NCBI RefSeq assembly: GCF_001625305.1
Contig: NW_017803824.1
Coordinates: 2,134,960 to 2,198,959 of the forward strand
DNA: 64,000 nucleotides
Source of the DNA: Branchiostoma belcheri
Lineage: Eukaryota; Chordata; Leptocardii; Amphioxiformes; Branchiostomatidae
Direction of reading: 5' to 3'
Shown: positions 10,578-23,800 of the stretch, one piece after another
How the letters are laid out: the number at the start of each line of letters is the position of its first letter
Numbering within the stretch: position 1 is the stretch's first letter
Notes under the pieces: model-generated
Databases searched by the model: none
What the model saw: only the letters and a program-made list of their open reading frames with translations
What the model was told of the DNA's origin: nothing
Translations under genes and position numbers: made by a program

Positions 10578-13500
10578 ATGTCGTCCCTTCAGAAGAAAGT
10601 GATGGCGAGAGGACTCCCACCTAGACCGCCGGGTGGGATGGGTCCAGGTGCGGCCAGGTAAATGATCGATATCGTATCTAATTTACTAGAGTCAGATCTA
10701 TATTCTGTGCAAATTTCACAGCTCAAACATGTTTTGTAAGCAAGAAACATAGCAAGACATGACCCGTGTTTTTTAGAGGTGCTTTCTCCTGTCTGCTTTG
10801 CCAGGCGATGCTATACCGGTACAAACTAATGTCTTTCATACTTACTAGTACAGCAGTTGAAATTTTCGACTGGTCAGAAATGCTTTTATTGATTTTATAA
10901 ATGTGGTTATTAACTTAAAATTAGATCAGATGCATCCTTGTACGTTATCACATGTTTACATGTTGTGTTTTGTGTCAATCACATTAATTTTATAATCTCA
11001 ACCTGATAATCAATGATTTTGTGTCTTGATTAATTTGCTGCTATTCTATTTTATTTTCTATACTATCACAATTTGTTGCTATTAGTATTATATTTAATTT
11101 TTTTCTCCAACCACAGAGGAGGAAGACACATTGGGATGGCTCGTAGGAGAGACTACACACCAGTATCTTGGGATAAGTACTTCGAAACAACAGACCACAT
11201 CACTGTGGGTGAAGATATATCCTTCTGCAACATTACTTTGTGACACAGTATTACCTGTAGTTAACCACCCAAATACAGAAATCATTATGTTACCATTATA
11301 AACAAAAACTAGTAGGTCTAGGATTGTCAGCTGCTCCTATTCCAAACATTTCTATTCATGATATCAAAATGACTTCACACCTTCACACCCCTTCCTCCAC
11401 ATCTTGCAAGTCCATCATGTCCTTGACACGTCACACATTTTCCGGATTTACCGAGCTGGATCAGAAGGACCAGTGCTGCTGCTTCTGCATGGAGGAGGTC
11501 ACTGTGCACTGTCCTGGGCCTGTCTGTCGGTAAGGATGGGTTTATGTACATAGATCATAGATATTCATAACAAGTTACTGGTATAGAGAATGGTGGTAAG
11601 CTGAAGCCTGTGTGCGATCCGATTTGTAGCGGCAACCCCAATTTTTTCGGCACCCAGGCTAGGTAAGCTCCCTTGAACACTGACTCCTGATCCTAATCTA
11701 TAAAAGGATGTCAAGGTGAACATTTAAATAACACTGTACTTTTTACATTTTATTGTCAATGTTTCAGACAATAGTGACCTCACTTGTAAACTGCAGAACT
11801 CTTGCCGTGGACCTCAGGGGACATGGTAAGATCAATTCTGTCATTCAGATTCTTTTCAAAAGTCCATGACCATAAGGTCTTGGTTTGAATTGGGAATACT
11901 AGTAATGATTGGATCCATCATATAAATCACAAGTAGATTCTTCGTAGCAATTGTTAAAAAAACAACAACAAAAAACAGGTACATTTGTTTCTTTTGCCAT
12001 TTGTTCAAACCTTGATTTTATCTCAATTTTTAAGTACATGTACATTATATATCCATTTATAGGGAACTAGGGAGTATACATGTACTTAATATTGTTCTGT
12101 ACTAAAGTCTTCTTGTCCTTATAGGTGATTCTGAGACAAAAGAGGAAGAAAATTTGTCAGCAGACCAGCTTGCCGAGTGAGTTCATGTATTGATTTGTGC
12201 GTGGGCCTCCCTTCCATGCTGTGTAATCTAATCAACATGTGACGGGAGACGACTCAGTATTACATTATACCTCAGGGCAGTCAATTCACTTCAGCTTCCA
12301 AAGCCTTATCAACTTAATCTGATTCATTATTCCCTTGGAGGCACAATTCTGTCACATTCCTACCCCAGCAGGTGAGATTCTGTGTGGAAATGACCCTACA
12401 GTTTGTCAGGTTTACTTTGTACATTGTACATTTTATAGATGTTTTATTTCATTTACATTTTATTTCCAACCCAGACTGCCACCAATTTTGTGATGCTTTG
12501 GAACTAATAGTAATACTGTACCCAAAACACATCCCTATCAGATAATTTAGTACCTGATTTTCCTACCTGCATTTTCTATATCAAACTGTTACTCTAGTAA
12601 CTTTTACCTAGTGCAGTAATAGCCTTTCCTTGTATACATGCATGTGGAATGTTTTACAATATTTACAACAATTGTTTTTTTTTTTTCAGGGATATTGGAA
12701 ACTTGGTATCTGCTCTATACGGTGATGAACCACCACCCATCATTCTTGTTGGACACAGGTGAGCCAACATCTGGCACTCTTCAGTTGTGGGACCTTCACA
12801 GCTGTGTATTCTCAATTGGCATTACCATTATTTCATCAACTTGTGTGGAGTTCTCTGTTGTAGACATTTCGTCCATATAGTTGTCATATTTTAGGGTATT
12901 CGGAAAACATTAGCAGTCCAGACGTCTAGACAAAACCATCTGATAAGTAGGTATGCCAGTAGTTTGAGGTCTACATCTGTACAGTTTTTTCCTTACATGA
13001 CATTGACAAATTGTCTCCTTTGTTTCCAGTATGGGTGGTGCAATAGCCATCCATTCAGCTGTACAAGAGAAGGTTCCATCCCTCATAGGCATGGTTGTCA
13101 TTGATGTAGTAGAAGGTAGGTATTGGCAGAAGGGTGTGTTTCTGACACAGTGTCGACTGCAGACTAGCAAATCTTTATTGTAAGTTATAGTTATGTATTT
13201 TGTATTTCAATTTGATTCGAATTTGATTTGTAAAGGAACTGTACCATCCTGTTCTGCACAGTTAATAATCTTTTAGACTTACATGTGTACTGACAGTACA
13301 CACTAGTTATAAATCTAGGTAGGTCCTAAGACTAAAAGTATCAATTTATGTAATGTTCCCTATTTTCCAATTTGGCATAAAAGAACATGATTTTGAGTGA
13401 ATATAACAGTTGTTTATCTTGCATGATGTTCACCATGTCCAGGCACAGCTCTAGATGCGCTCCACAGCATGCAGAGTTTCCTGAGAGGTCGGCCCAAGTC

Positions 13501-15894
13501 TTTCCCTACTCTGGAGGCTGCCATCGAGTGGTGGTGAGGAGTTGTTAACAGCCTGCACCTTAAAATGCTCAATGTTACATTAGTACATGTCTATGAATGA
13601 GAACCAAGCAGATGTCAGGAGGGAAAGACTGGCTGAATGAAACAAGAAGTGATGTAATTCTTTACCACCTGTAACTGCTAATAAACTATAATTGAAAATA
13701 TCTCTTCCCCGAGATGTTAGGATTTACAGTGTTGTTTTGCTTTACTGTTTTATATTCAGACTATGTTTTTGTCTCCTATGCTAGTGTGAGAAGTGGACAA
13801 GTGAGAAACCTGGAGTCAGCCAAGGTCTCCATGGTTGGACAGGTGAAAAAGTGAGTGCATTTTTTCAAGAGCCAGACTTGTCCAAGAGTTTAGGACACAC
13901 TATTTCTGTAGTTTTGTATCAAATAGCAGATTGAGATTTGAAACTTCATTTCAAATGTTAAGAACTGCATTCTTGATCAACATGTGTAAGTACATTTTAC
14001 AATGTTCATGCAACATAGTAATCATAGCTTTGAATTTCATCCCAGCTACCTGATTCTAAGTTTAATTTTAACTGTAGCATGCCAACTATATATTATAATT
14101 ACAATGATGGCAATGATAAAGACATGGTAAATGTCTCTAATCTTCTCCTATTTCCAGGACAGACACCCAGGAGACAGGCACATCCCTGTTGGAGCGCGAG
14201 CTGGCCAGTGAACCCAACGTTGGAGTGAGCCTGAGTGCTGATGCGATAGTAGAGGAGGAGGAGCCCACCTCCCCCTCCCAGGACATGCCTCCACCTGCTT
14301 CTCCTCCGCCCTCCATGACAGAGGTGTCAGTTATACCTGGTTTTACACACACACACGCATGCATGCACGTACACACACATACAGGCACACACACACACAC
14401 ACACACAGACACCACAGTCAAACACACACGCTCACACACACACACACGTGCGCGCGCACGCACACACACACTTAAACACACATACACACATGCACACATA
14501 CAATACACGCACAAAATACACACACACACGTAGTACACACAATACACACACTCACACACACAATACACACACACACATGTACAGACAAACACACCAAAAA
14601 ATACATCAATTTTTTATGGAAGTAGTTATACCTTTGGTAGATTAAATACATGTACTCCATTCTACTTCTTACATGTAGGAGAATTTGTAATCACTCAATT
14701 ATGTTCTTTCCTTTCCCTGTTATGTGTCTCTGTCTCTTCACAATGGTGCTTCTCACTACCTGGCAGCGGGCTGTCTTTGTAAGTTGTCTTTTGTTCAGTT
14801 TTTGTCCTGACACTTAAGACACAACAATGGTATGTCAGTTGTTGACTATGAATGAATAGCTTATGTAAAGTAGTCTCTGTTCCTTTCAGGCTCCCCCAGG
14901 GTCTTACACATGGAGGATCGACTTGTCCAGTACTGAAAAGTACTGGAAAGGTTTGTATGTTTCTTTCACAGATTTCATAGATAACTCTCAGATACCTCAA
15001 GCTACTGATGTTTGTTATTGCCAACACAAAATGTACGTGGTTGAGCATATACCATGGGAGCATGAAAATTATGCATAGCCTTTGATTTTTAAATGTTGTT
15101 CCTCCCTAGGTTGGTTTGCGGGGATGTCGCAACTCTTCCTGTCCTGTAATGTCCCAAAGATGCTGCTACTTGCAGGTGAGTACAGAAATCACTAAATATA
15201 TTTTTTTGTGTTGTAAAAACCAAGAAAGATCATTGCTAGACTGTTCTACTTGTTTGTCATCCATGTTGCTTTGATTATTCATTACCTAACATGTTAATGA
15301 CAATGTTATATTACACAACACAACATAACAGGAGTTGATCGTCTGGATAAAGATCTCACCATTGGTCAGATGCAAGGAAAGTTCCAGATGCAGGTTCTAC
15401 CCCAGTGTGGACATGCTGTACATGAAGATGCCCCTGACAAGGTAACACACTACTGTGGTCCTAAGTGTGAACATGTGATGTGTTGTGAATATCACAAATT
15501 TAAAGCATCATAGTCCCTTATGTCTTCTTCTGACTCATTATGACTGTGTTTGCTAACATGTATATGCCTTCCAAAATGAACCTGTTTTTTTCTTGGTACA
15601 TTTTTTTGCAGGTAGCAGAAGCCCTGGCCACCTTCATGGTCAGACATAGGTTTGCAGAGGCAACAGCAGATTTTAAAAGGTGAGAAAACCTCTTTTGACA
15701 TTTACGATATAAAACCAGTGTAAAGGTCAACTCGTCACTGGTTTTCACACCTTCGATCAGTTGATAGAGCCAAAGTACTTGATTGTTTCAGTTCATAGAA
15801 AGTTATTTATGAGGAGCCACTATGAAAGTGAAATCATTAATTACTGTCTTCTTAACCCAAGTGTGTTTTTTCCAGACCGTTTCCTTCCTGCTGA
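10578..15894 (+). CDS. PPME1: PPME1, protein phosphatase methylesterase 1
   Basis: An alpha/beta-hydrolase that removes the C-terminal leucine methyl ester from the PP2A catalytic subunit. Fifteen exons fit in phase: 10578-10657, 11117-11208, 11411-11529, 11768-11825, 12125-12176, 12690-12758, 13030-13115, 13443-13533, 13785-13850, 14158-14323, 14890-14950, 15110-15175, 15332-15441, 15612-15679 and 15876-15894. They give 400 residues (human 386). The triad is visible: nucleophile in GHSMGG (Ser about 157, its codon split between exons 6 and 7), Asp about 182 in VVIDVVEG, His about 363 in CGHAVHEDAPDK. HGGGH in exon 3 supplies the oxyanion region. Exon 10 encodes the acidic/proline-rich variable insert. 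The terminus PFPSC resembles the vertebrate end. The exon 2/3 junction (donor after 11208, acceptor before 11411) is the least certain. Confidence 0.95.
14344..14590. repeat. (CA)n-rich microsatellite
   Basis: An interrupted CA/CACG tract about 250 bases long in PPME1 intron 10, starting about 20 bases after the exon 10 donor. The open frames crossing it on both strands are low-complexity artefacts. Confidence 0.95.
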
Positions 15895-17223
15895 CATTTC
15901 AAGACAAGCCAAGGTCTAAATAAGATCTCCTGTACCAACCATACATGTACTTTAAAAGGCAGGTAGTATTGCACTTAGAAGTCTTAACCAAGTGCCTAGA
16001 GCATGTAGTCTTAACACAAGCTTCTCATAGGTACTAAGTGTGTAATGTGTAAGGCTATCTTGGATACAAACTATGTGCTGCAGCACTGAATGTTACATGT
16101 ACTTGACTGATTCTTCCAACCTTTAAGTGACAGTGTCTTTACTGAGAGATGAATTTTATGTTGGAAAATGCTTCCTACTTACTAGTGTTCTCGTTGTTAA
16201 CTCATATTTGAGTTCTATGAAACAGAAAAGTGATATTTCATTGCCCAGGTCTACAAAGAGGCAGCTCTTTATTTAAGGTCCAAAATTTCCAATGCTGTAA
16301 CTTGTCATCAAAGTACCAATGTAGAGGCGAGTCACCACTATTGATGTCTGAATATTAAATGTCTATGTTATGCATGTATCATAAACCTCAGATTGATATC
16401 TGTTGCTCCTCAGAAAATAGCAAAATATGTGGTACTGGTAGTACTTACATGTACAGAGACTATGGAAATTTGTACCAGTAAGTTTTGGGATAGATTGGAA
16501 AGGATTGTGGTGAGGTAAGTGTTCTAGTAAAAAAAATAGCTTAGATAAAAGCACAATCACAGGATGCTTGAGAAACACTGAATAAGAAAATGAAGGCCTA
16601 TTAAATAATAAACCTTGCACCAGCATTTTACACAGACCTCTTACAATCCTTCTTTGTATATCCCAAAACAATATTGTTTAGATTTAGTGTATGGAGAGTT
16701 ACATGTACCTCATAATGATTTATGCTGCTTGTTTAGCCATTTGTGTGCCACACTGTTTACGTTGTTTGTATTATGTGTTACTGTTTGAGAGCCATGAAAT
16801 GGCACAGAGTAATAGGAAGATAGTCTTCTATATACCAGAATAGGTAAGAGTCTCGAAATGTACAGATGTAGAGTAGATGATATCAAACACAAGGGCTATA
16901 TACCAGTAGTAATGTTTAACTAGGGATATCTCTGTAACTGAAGAGTGCTTAAAGATTGTGAATGTGTGACTTAAGATTACATGATGAAGGTACTAGTAAA
17001 TGTCCCAACAAACAATATGCTATCATATTGGTAACATGAATAAAAACAAAAGACACTACAGTCTGATGGGTGTTTTAATTCTTGTTGATTTTAGATTGGT
17101 AAAGTTTAGAAAAAGATTTACCACATCCATTAGCTGACACTTCTAGTCTTGAAGCCGGTGCTTGTGTCTATGTAGTTTACAAATTGATAACATGATGCAA
17201 GCTCACAGGTAATATCTATCTAT
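15895..17223. other. PPME1 3' UTR meeting MRPL28 3' end
   Basis: No coding exon was found. A plus-strand AATAAA at 17039-17044 suits PPME1, and a minus-strand ATTAAA at 17074-17079 suits MRPL28. The predicted cleavage sites would lie within a few tens of bases of each other, so the two transcripts probably abut or slightly overlap. Confidence 0.55.
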
Positions 17224-17233
17224 CTATCTATCT
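17213..17233. repeat. (CTAT)n microsatellite at the MRPL28 stop codon
   Basis: About five copies of a tetranucleotide. Read on the minus strand it is GATA repeats, and the MRPL28 stop codon TAG (17226-17224) is formed by the second repeat unit. Confidence 0.9.
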
Positions 17234-20200
17234 CCAGTCTTCTCTGGTGACTCTTCTCCTTTCGATTTTGAAGGTTTTAACCAAGAAGACCAAGACCTGA
17301 AATAAAAAAGATCAAGCATTTGAATAACAATGATTGGAAAATGTAGGGAAGACAGATATATTTCCTGTATGCCCCCTCATACATGTACATTTTTTGATCA
17401 AACTGGTTTAAGTCAGAACAATGTTAAGTTTGTAATAGATGGTCTTCTTACCCTTCCTCCTGTTTGGTCTCCAGTTGTTGAGGGCCCCCTGCCCCAGGCA
17501 TGAACACTGCAGGTTCCTGGCCAACCTTTTCTCTTATTGATCGGTCTGAGTGGGGTACAGGTAAAACACAACATAACCAAAATTGTACAATGTCTTCTAG
17601 CTGTTTCATAAACCCCAATCCTTCAGAAACAACAATGAAGTCATAACGTTACATATAGTCATAGGTGTATGATCATGGACATCTAAATTGTACAAATATA
17701 CCATAGCTATGACCATATATCTATACAAACTTCAAAAGCAGTTTTCTACTAGTATTACATTTGTATACGTCTACATAATAACCAGGTACCTTTGAGGTCT
17801 GCAATAAGTTGTCTCCTGTACTTCTCCATCAGGGGTACGGGAGGTTTGTATTCCTCATGCTGCATCTTGAAGACGGCCATTTTCAGCCGGAGGCCCACCC
17901 ACTCAGCCTCCTCTTCCTACATGTACAGATACGGCATTTGTATTTATTGGCACTGATACAAGTCATTACTTGTGTCAGTGCAGGCAGACTCAGCTGGTAA
18001 CAGCTGACACAAAAGTCCAGACATTCTGTGGAACACTTAAGTAACCTCTGCTGCTTTGCTCAATGTGATCTGTATCCAAAAAGCAAGGTTTGGTTTCTCA
18101 CAACAGAGAAAGCACATACATGCATATACATGTGGATCTTATTTACTGATCACACTTCAGGTTTAATCTGTGGCAATGAGACACTCACAGGTATAACATA
18201 GTCCTTGTACTTGTTGTATATCCTGTCCCTTTTCTCTGGATCAGTTGGGTAGAGGTCTGTGTCTTTCCTGGCCAGCTTGATCAGCATGGCTCTCTTCAGA
18301 TCCATGCCCAGCTGGGAGTTCAGGTCTTCTTGAGGAGTCTGGTAGGAAAATTCAAACAAATTTTTTTTTTGGTGCATCAAAACATCAAATTTTCCATTGA
18401 TAGGTGGAGAAACTTGACATTTCTGAGCTAAAATAACTTCAAAGATTTAATGATAAATCTATGTTATAATGTATTGTGCAGATATCATTCATGACTTCAG
18501 TGCAAATCAGTTAAAATGTCCCACTTCTTGCAATTCTAATATGCAGAGTAAAACATAACATATTACACAATGGATTTCTTAATGAAGGATTATACCTTAA
18601 GGATATAGTAGTCAAACCCGTAGGCCTCATCAATGAGATTTAACGTTCTTGCTGTGACAGTTGTAGTTATTGTCTTGTCCAGAATTTCACTGTACAACTG
18701 CCGCTCAATCAGCTGTGGACGCCACATGTGCTTCACCCTGTCAAACAACAAGAACAAAGGCCATAGATTGATAGAACTGAATATTAAACACAATCTCATG
18801 GCATGAGAAAAATGTCAAATTTTCTTTTACAGTCAATGCTATTCTAACTACTTGTAATTGTCATAAAAGCCAATCATAACTTCTTTTTTTTGAAGGAGTA
18901 AAATGTAGTGAGGTTGGAACAAATGGATTGGTCTTGCCTGGGTTTCATCTTGTCATTGTTCCTCCTGCGAAAGCCCTCGATCAAGCCTTCCCCTCCCCAT
19001 AAACCTGTGTCATACTGCCTGGTGGGGTAGAAGGGCAGGGGGATGTTCTGTACCTTCTGTCTCTCTCCTGGATGGGCAAAAAAATATTTTATATACAGAT
19101 TCCAATTATTAAACTGACAGTTAACTGGTACAGTTGAATCTCCTAATGGTTGATTGCTATTCTTATCTGCACCACACTCTTATTTTGTGTTTTTGCTAGA
19201 TAAGACTTCACTTTTAGTTTTTGCACCACTATCACCTATCTTCCTGGATGTTACACCCTGCAAGGGGCTTTGTCCAGTGCTGCATAGATGTAGAAGTATA
19301 GATTGAAAAGAGTATTCCAGACTAAATTTTCCTATCAGGAATGGAGACTTGTTGGTACTTTCTGACAAGGATAGATGATCGATGATGAAGGTAATTGGAT
19401 TCTTCTCTAAATGACAAAAACAAGACCTAATTAACCAGTTTTGGGTATGTATTTTCCACTTCCCCTCGTTCTGCCTTGTAGTGGACGGGTGTTGGTTGTT
19501 TGGGGTCCAGACTGTCCAGGTAATGTTTAGGTAGTCTGCTAATCATGGCTGGGGTGTATCTGTGGAAAAGTTTGGGATTAAACTCATTAGCTGTGCAATT
19601 AAAGCTTTTCTTCTTTAATTACTTTTCTAAAAGGTTTATTATAATTATTTACATGTATATCAATATATAACCTACACAAACATATAAGATGCTAACCATA
19701 TGACATCATGGTAGACAAACTGCGGGTGATGCTTGGTTGATTTTGCCTACCAATAGTTGCATATGTCTTTAAATGATTTGCGTGAAACGACAATAGCGAT
19801 CATTCGTATACAGTGCTTTGTTGTTGAAACAGACTTTTTGCATGATGACTGTAGACCCACCTGTATGATTTTCTTTCATCCCTGTTGAACCACTTCCAGT
19901 AACGGAAATAATGCTTCAGCCCCAGGATCTGAACATGGGAGAGAAGGTGAAGAGAATTATGACAGTAAAAATTATGCCAAGTATACTAATGCATAGAAAT
20001 TTTATACTTACATAATTTATGACGTTAACGTTACTGTCACCCTCACCCCAGTAGACAGAGACAACGGAAAGCTCTACCTAAGCAAGAAACCATTGACATA
20101 GTTCACACGTCCTTATTTTTTCTTGAGAAAAAACAATAAAGTGGCATGCACATGTTACCGCACTGTTATGGGGAGGGGGGTACATGATTTGTAGGGTTCA

Positions 20201-20261
20201 TCGTACACAAGGAAATACTTACCGAGGGAGGTGAAACAAATATTCTACTGCCTCGCGTCAT
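17224..20261 (-). CDS. MRPL28: MRPL28, mitochondrial large-ribosomal-subunit protein bL28m
   Basis: A nucleus-encoded structural protein of the mitoribosome large subunit. Nine exons on the minus strand: 20261-20223, 19928-19861, 19559 to about 19460, about 19067/19056-18938, 18737-18596, 18338-18189, 17916-17790, 17545-17452 and 17296-17224, about 303 residues (human 256). Diagnostic segments are [39 protein letters not shown] with [29 protein letters not shown], and EAEWVGL near the C-terminus. The N-terminus ([13 protein letters not shown]) is short and divergent and should hold the mitochondrial targeting signal. The exon 4/5 junction uses a GC donor. The exon 3/4 junction does not close in frame with canonical sites unless an internal acceptor at about 19057 is used. 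The stop lies inside a GATA microsatellite. Confidence 0.92.
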
Positions 20262-20811
20262 CTTAACAGTATCTTCGACTACAGTTTTACGTGAATAAAT
20301 TCGTTAAAGGGAAATGTTGGGAGCACAAAACGACAGAAATTTCACAGAAATCCACGATCACATTTCTTTTTCATCAGTGACCTTTGGTGACCCCTCCTCG
20401 GACTTTCTCGCGTGATCTTGTGAGACTTACACTAGAATGTTTCACTCAGTAATGGGGGTTTAATTTTCACTTTTTAGCGCTGAAGATATTTCATCACAAA
20501 GTAACAACAGAGCAAATTTTTGGCCTTCAAAGACGTTTTTATTTAAAATACATACTAACAGTCAATCTACACCACTTTTATAGCACTTGAACATATCAAA
20601 TGTGTGTCAGACACACCTATTCTTCTTTGTAATGAACTCGCCCAGCTGTGCCAAGCAACCATCAACAAAAATGGCGGACTCTAACATCAATAATGCAAGA
20701 ACTGAGGTTTTGGCCTGTCATATGTGATAACCGTCATCAGAGCTGGCCCTCAACTTTCTGTATTCAATACTTATGAATGCAGGGTAGCTGCAGACGAAAG
20801 AACTGCGAAAA
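20262..20811. promoter_or_regulatory. Probable bidirectional promoter (MRPL28 / TTC6)
   Basis: 550 bases separate the divergent start codons of MRPL28 and TTC6. The interval holds both 5' UTRs and presumably a shared promoter. No core promoter element is clear enough to place. Confidence 0.5.
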
Positions 20812-23800
20812 ATGACGTCCCGGTAAGTCATTTTTATCCATGAATGTCGCGAGTACAGTGCAGTCGACGTGATATGATTTTTCATTTTTAATTAGCATTT
20901 GTTCCTACAGAAATGATTAACAACATATATTATATAGTTACAGCAATACGAATTTTTTTCGTCTGAAAACTTAAGGCTTAAAGGGGTCTGTGCCATATCC
21001 TTTTACCAGTTTAGGGAATGAGGAGGGGCGTAACACAGAAGTTTCACGAAACAAGTGATATAAATTATGTGGAGAGTTATGTTTGGGGGCTTTATTCTTT
21101 CTAGTTGATTTGCCGGTTTGACATCCTTTGCATTGCATTTTCTATGGCTTCTGCATGTAGCATTTGTCCCTGTGTCCAAGTAAAATCATATCCAAGCCCT
21201 GGTATCTGTAGTGCTTTTGCCCGTGTACGTGTGCAGTCTATAATGGCATGACTCCCACTGTGAATTGCAGACCAACAACATCAGTATCACACTTTCCTCC
21301 AACAGGGATTTCTTGACCCAAGCGGAGCAGAGAAGCCGGTTCCTCCGGCACGGCCCAAACTTCCAGCAGGAGCTGGCCCTGAAGAAGGAGCTGGCTGACC
21401 TGGAGAGGAAGTCCATCGCTGAGATCAGGGCGATCAAGGCAGCAGCTAAACAACAGCCACTGGACGAGGAGACAGAAGCTGTCATGTTAGTACTGACAAT
21501 TTGTCTGTAGTTTACATCTTTTAGTGGACACACAACACACACTATGGTATTCTGCCTGAATTGCCTGTGTAATATGTGTTATCCACAAGGAAATGTTAGT
21601 CAAGCAACTGGATACATTTTAAAAACTGGAGGTGGAGACTGAAGCTGTCATGTAGCATCCATTATTTTCATAGGTGACTGGATGCTACTTGAAATGTCTG
21701 AGTCTGACTAGTTTTCAGCTGCTTGAGTAACAATTTCTCTGTGTTTCTTATTACGTGACTGTCTAACCTTCATCAAAATATCTGTTATCATTTGTATTGC
21801 ATAGAAAAAGTAAGAAGAATAGAATGAAGCACAATAGAATGTTGAAAAACCTAACGTATTGGCTCTCAATACTTGATTTTTTGTCATGTTTTAAACATGT
21901 CCCCTTGTACTTTATGTCATTGCAGCAAGCTGACTCCAAGGTTTGTGCCTGATAGAAAACAGCCCCCCATCAAGAGAACTGAACCCATCTTCCATGATGA
22001 GCTGACAGAAAAGATGATTTCCCGAGAGGTACTGAACAACATTCCAGTCTGTCTGTCACTGGGACTTAACTACATTAATTATTCACTCTGTCATCATCAC
22101 TCCATTATTGGTTCACAAGGGTTCTATTGTAAACTCACTGTCATATTATTTTGTATATAATCATCTATGTATTAATTGTGACAGTTGTTTTCAGTGACTG
22201 TCTTTCAGTGACTTTCAGTGTTTGTCTTTATTAAGCGGTGCACTACATTGAGTATATGGTTCCATATATTTAAGACCAAAATACAGCTAAATGTTACACA
22301 ATGTGGTGTGTAAATTTTGGATTAAATTTGTGTGATAGAGACAGTCCACAAGGATTATTTTGACTGCAACATACATTCAGTAATTGTAAATATTAAGTTC
22401 CAGATATCTCAGTTGTAATGAGTTAGTATCAAATTGTGAAGTTTTTATTTGCCGTCGGGTCTTTGTCATCATTGGCGGGTTAATGTTAAATTGTATTCTA
22501 CCTGTTCTTCCTGTCCAGCCCTCCTTTCAGGAGCCATCTGCCACCCTGTCCACCTACAACCCTCTGGAGAAGTCTGAAGTGCCTCCTCCAACACAGAAAA
22601 CTAGGAAGTACCCATATCAGAAGGAGGAGGTGGTGTTTGTGGAAGGTAGGTGTACTTGTGTCTAGCTAATTGACAGAAGATGCTAAAAAAAAGCTGTTAA
22701 TATCCTTTTCCCCTACTTTTGTAACAGAGAAAAGATTGCAATCAAAACTTTCAGAAAGTTAGTATGTAATACCCACACGACTTGAGAGAAGATTACTCTA
22801 GCTGATGATTTTTTTTCAGTAACATGATAAGTATTCTTGATTTATTGCTGCATGCCCCATAGAAGATAACTAACCAGGCTTATTACACCCTCCCACAGAC
22901 ATGAAGAGGCCCAGAGTCACTTCCATGGGAGTTCTTCCCTCCAGGCAAAGGTAGCAAAAACTGTTGTGTTATTTCTAACTATTGGCAAATCTATCCAATA
23001 AAGGGAGCTATCCTAATTCCCAAGCTTTGTAAGCAAGATATAATTATCTCATAATTCACTTCAGAGATATATTTTCTCATGTTATGTTTTCAGAATACCT
23101 TTAATATTGTCCTTCAATCTTGTACATGTACAATGTAACTTCTGCCTGATCCCAAAATGAGTCATTGTAGGTACCCTGGTATCCATTAAATTTTATCATT
23201 GCATTGATGTAAGTTTCTTGTTCTCAGGATGTAGGTATAGTAATTAGAAAGACGAACAGGTTTAAGATGAGTTTCTCATCACATGTAGGAAAAGGCAGAG
23301 ACAGGTGAAACATCAGAGTCAGGTCAGGGTCAAGTGCAGACAGACAGGAGAAATGGCATTTAGGTGACAGGAAAATTAGTCAGCAGAACATGTTCATGTT
23401 TCAGTTATAATGTTTCAGCAGCACGTTTTGCAGTTGATTACTCATAACAGAGGTTATGTATTAGGGTTTCATAACAATGTTGATGCTACAATTTGTTTTT
23501 GAATAATGCCATGTTTGGTATCAGTATGTTCCCAGATGTTATCATAACTCCTTTTCCAGGCCAGGGATAATATGTTCAATGTTGATAACATATTCAGTTT
23601 TTGGTAATATATATTTGGCTTTGGTGCTTCTTTTAGTGGTAATGCTCATTAAGAAAAGCTACCTTTCATATCTAACATACAGATAGGCAAGTTAAGAATA
23701 AAGCAATGAATTACGCCTTAATAGATAATTTACAAGAAATTACAGTATTGCTTGTAAAGGTATTAATAGCCATCAGATATTCTCTTTGATGATATGAATG

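Noticed and set aside
14137..14660. Long open frames of Cys/Val or His/Thr repeats
   Set aside because: Direct translations of the (CA)n tract with no splice or codon-bias support; only the exon 10 part is coding, in PPME1.
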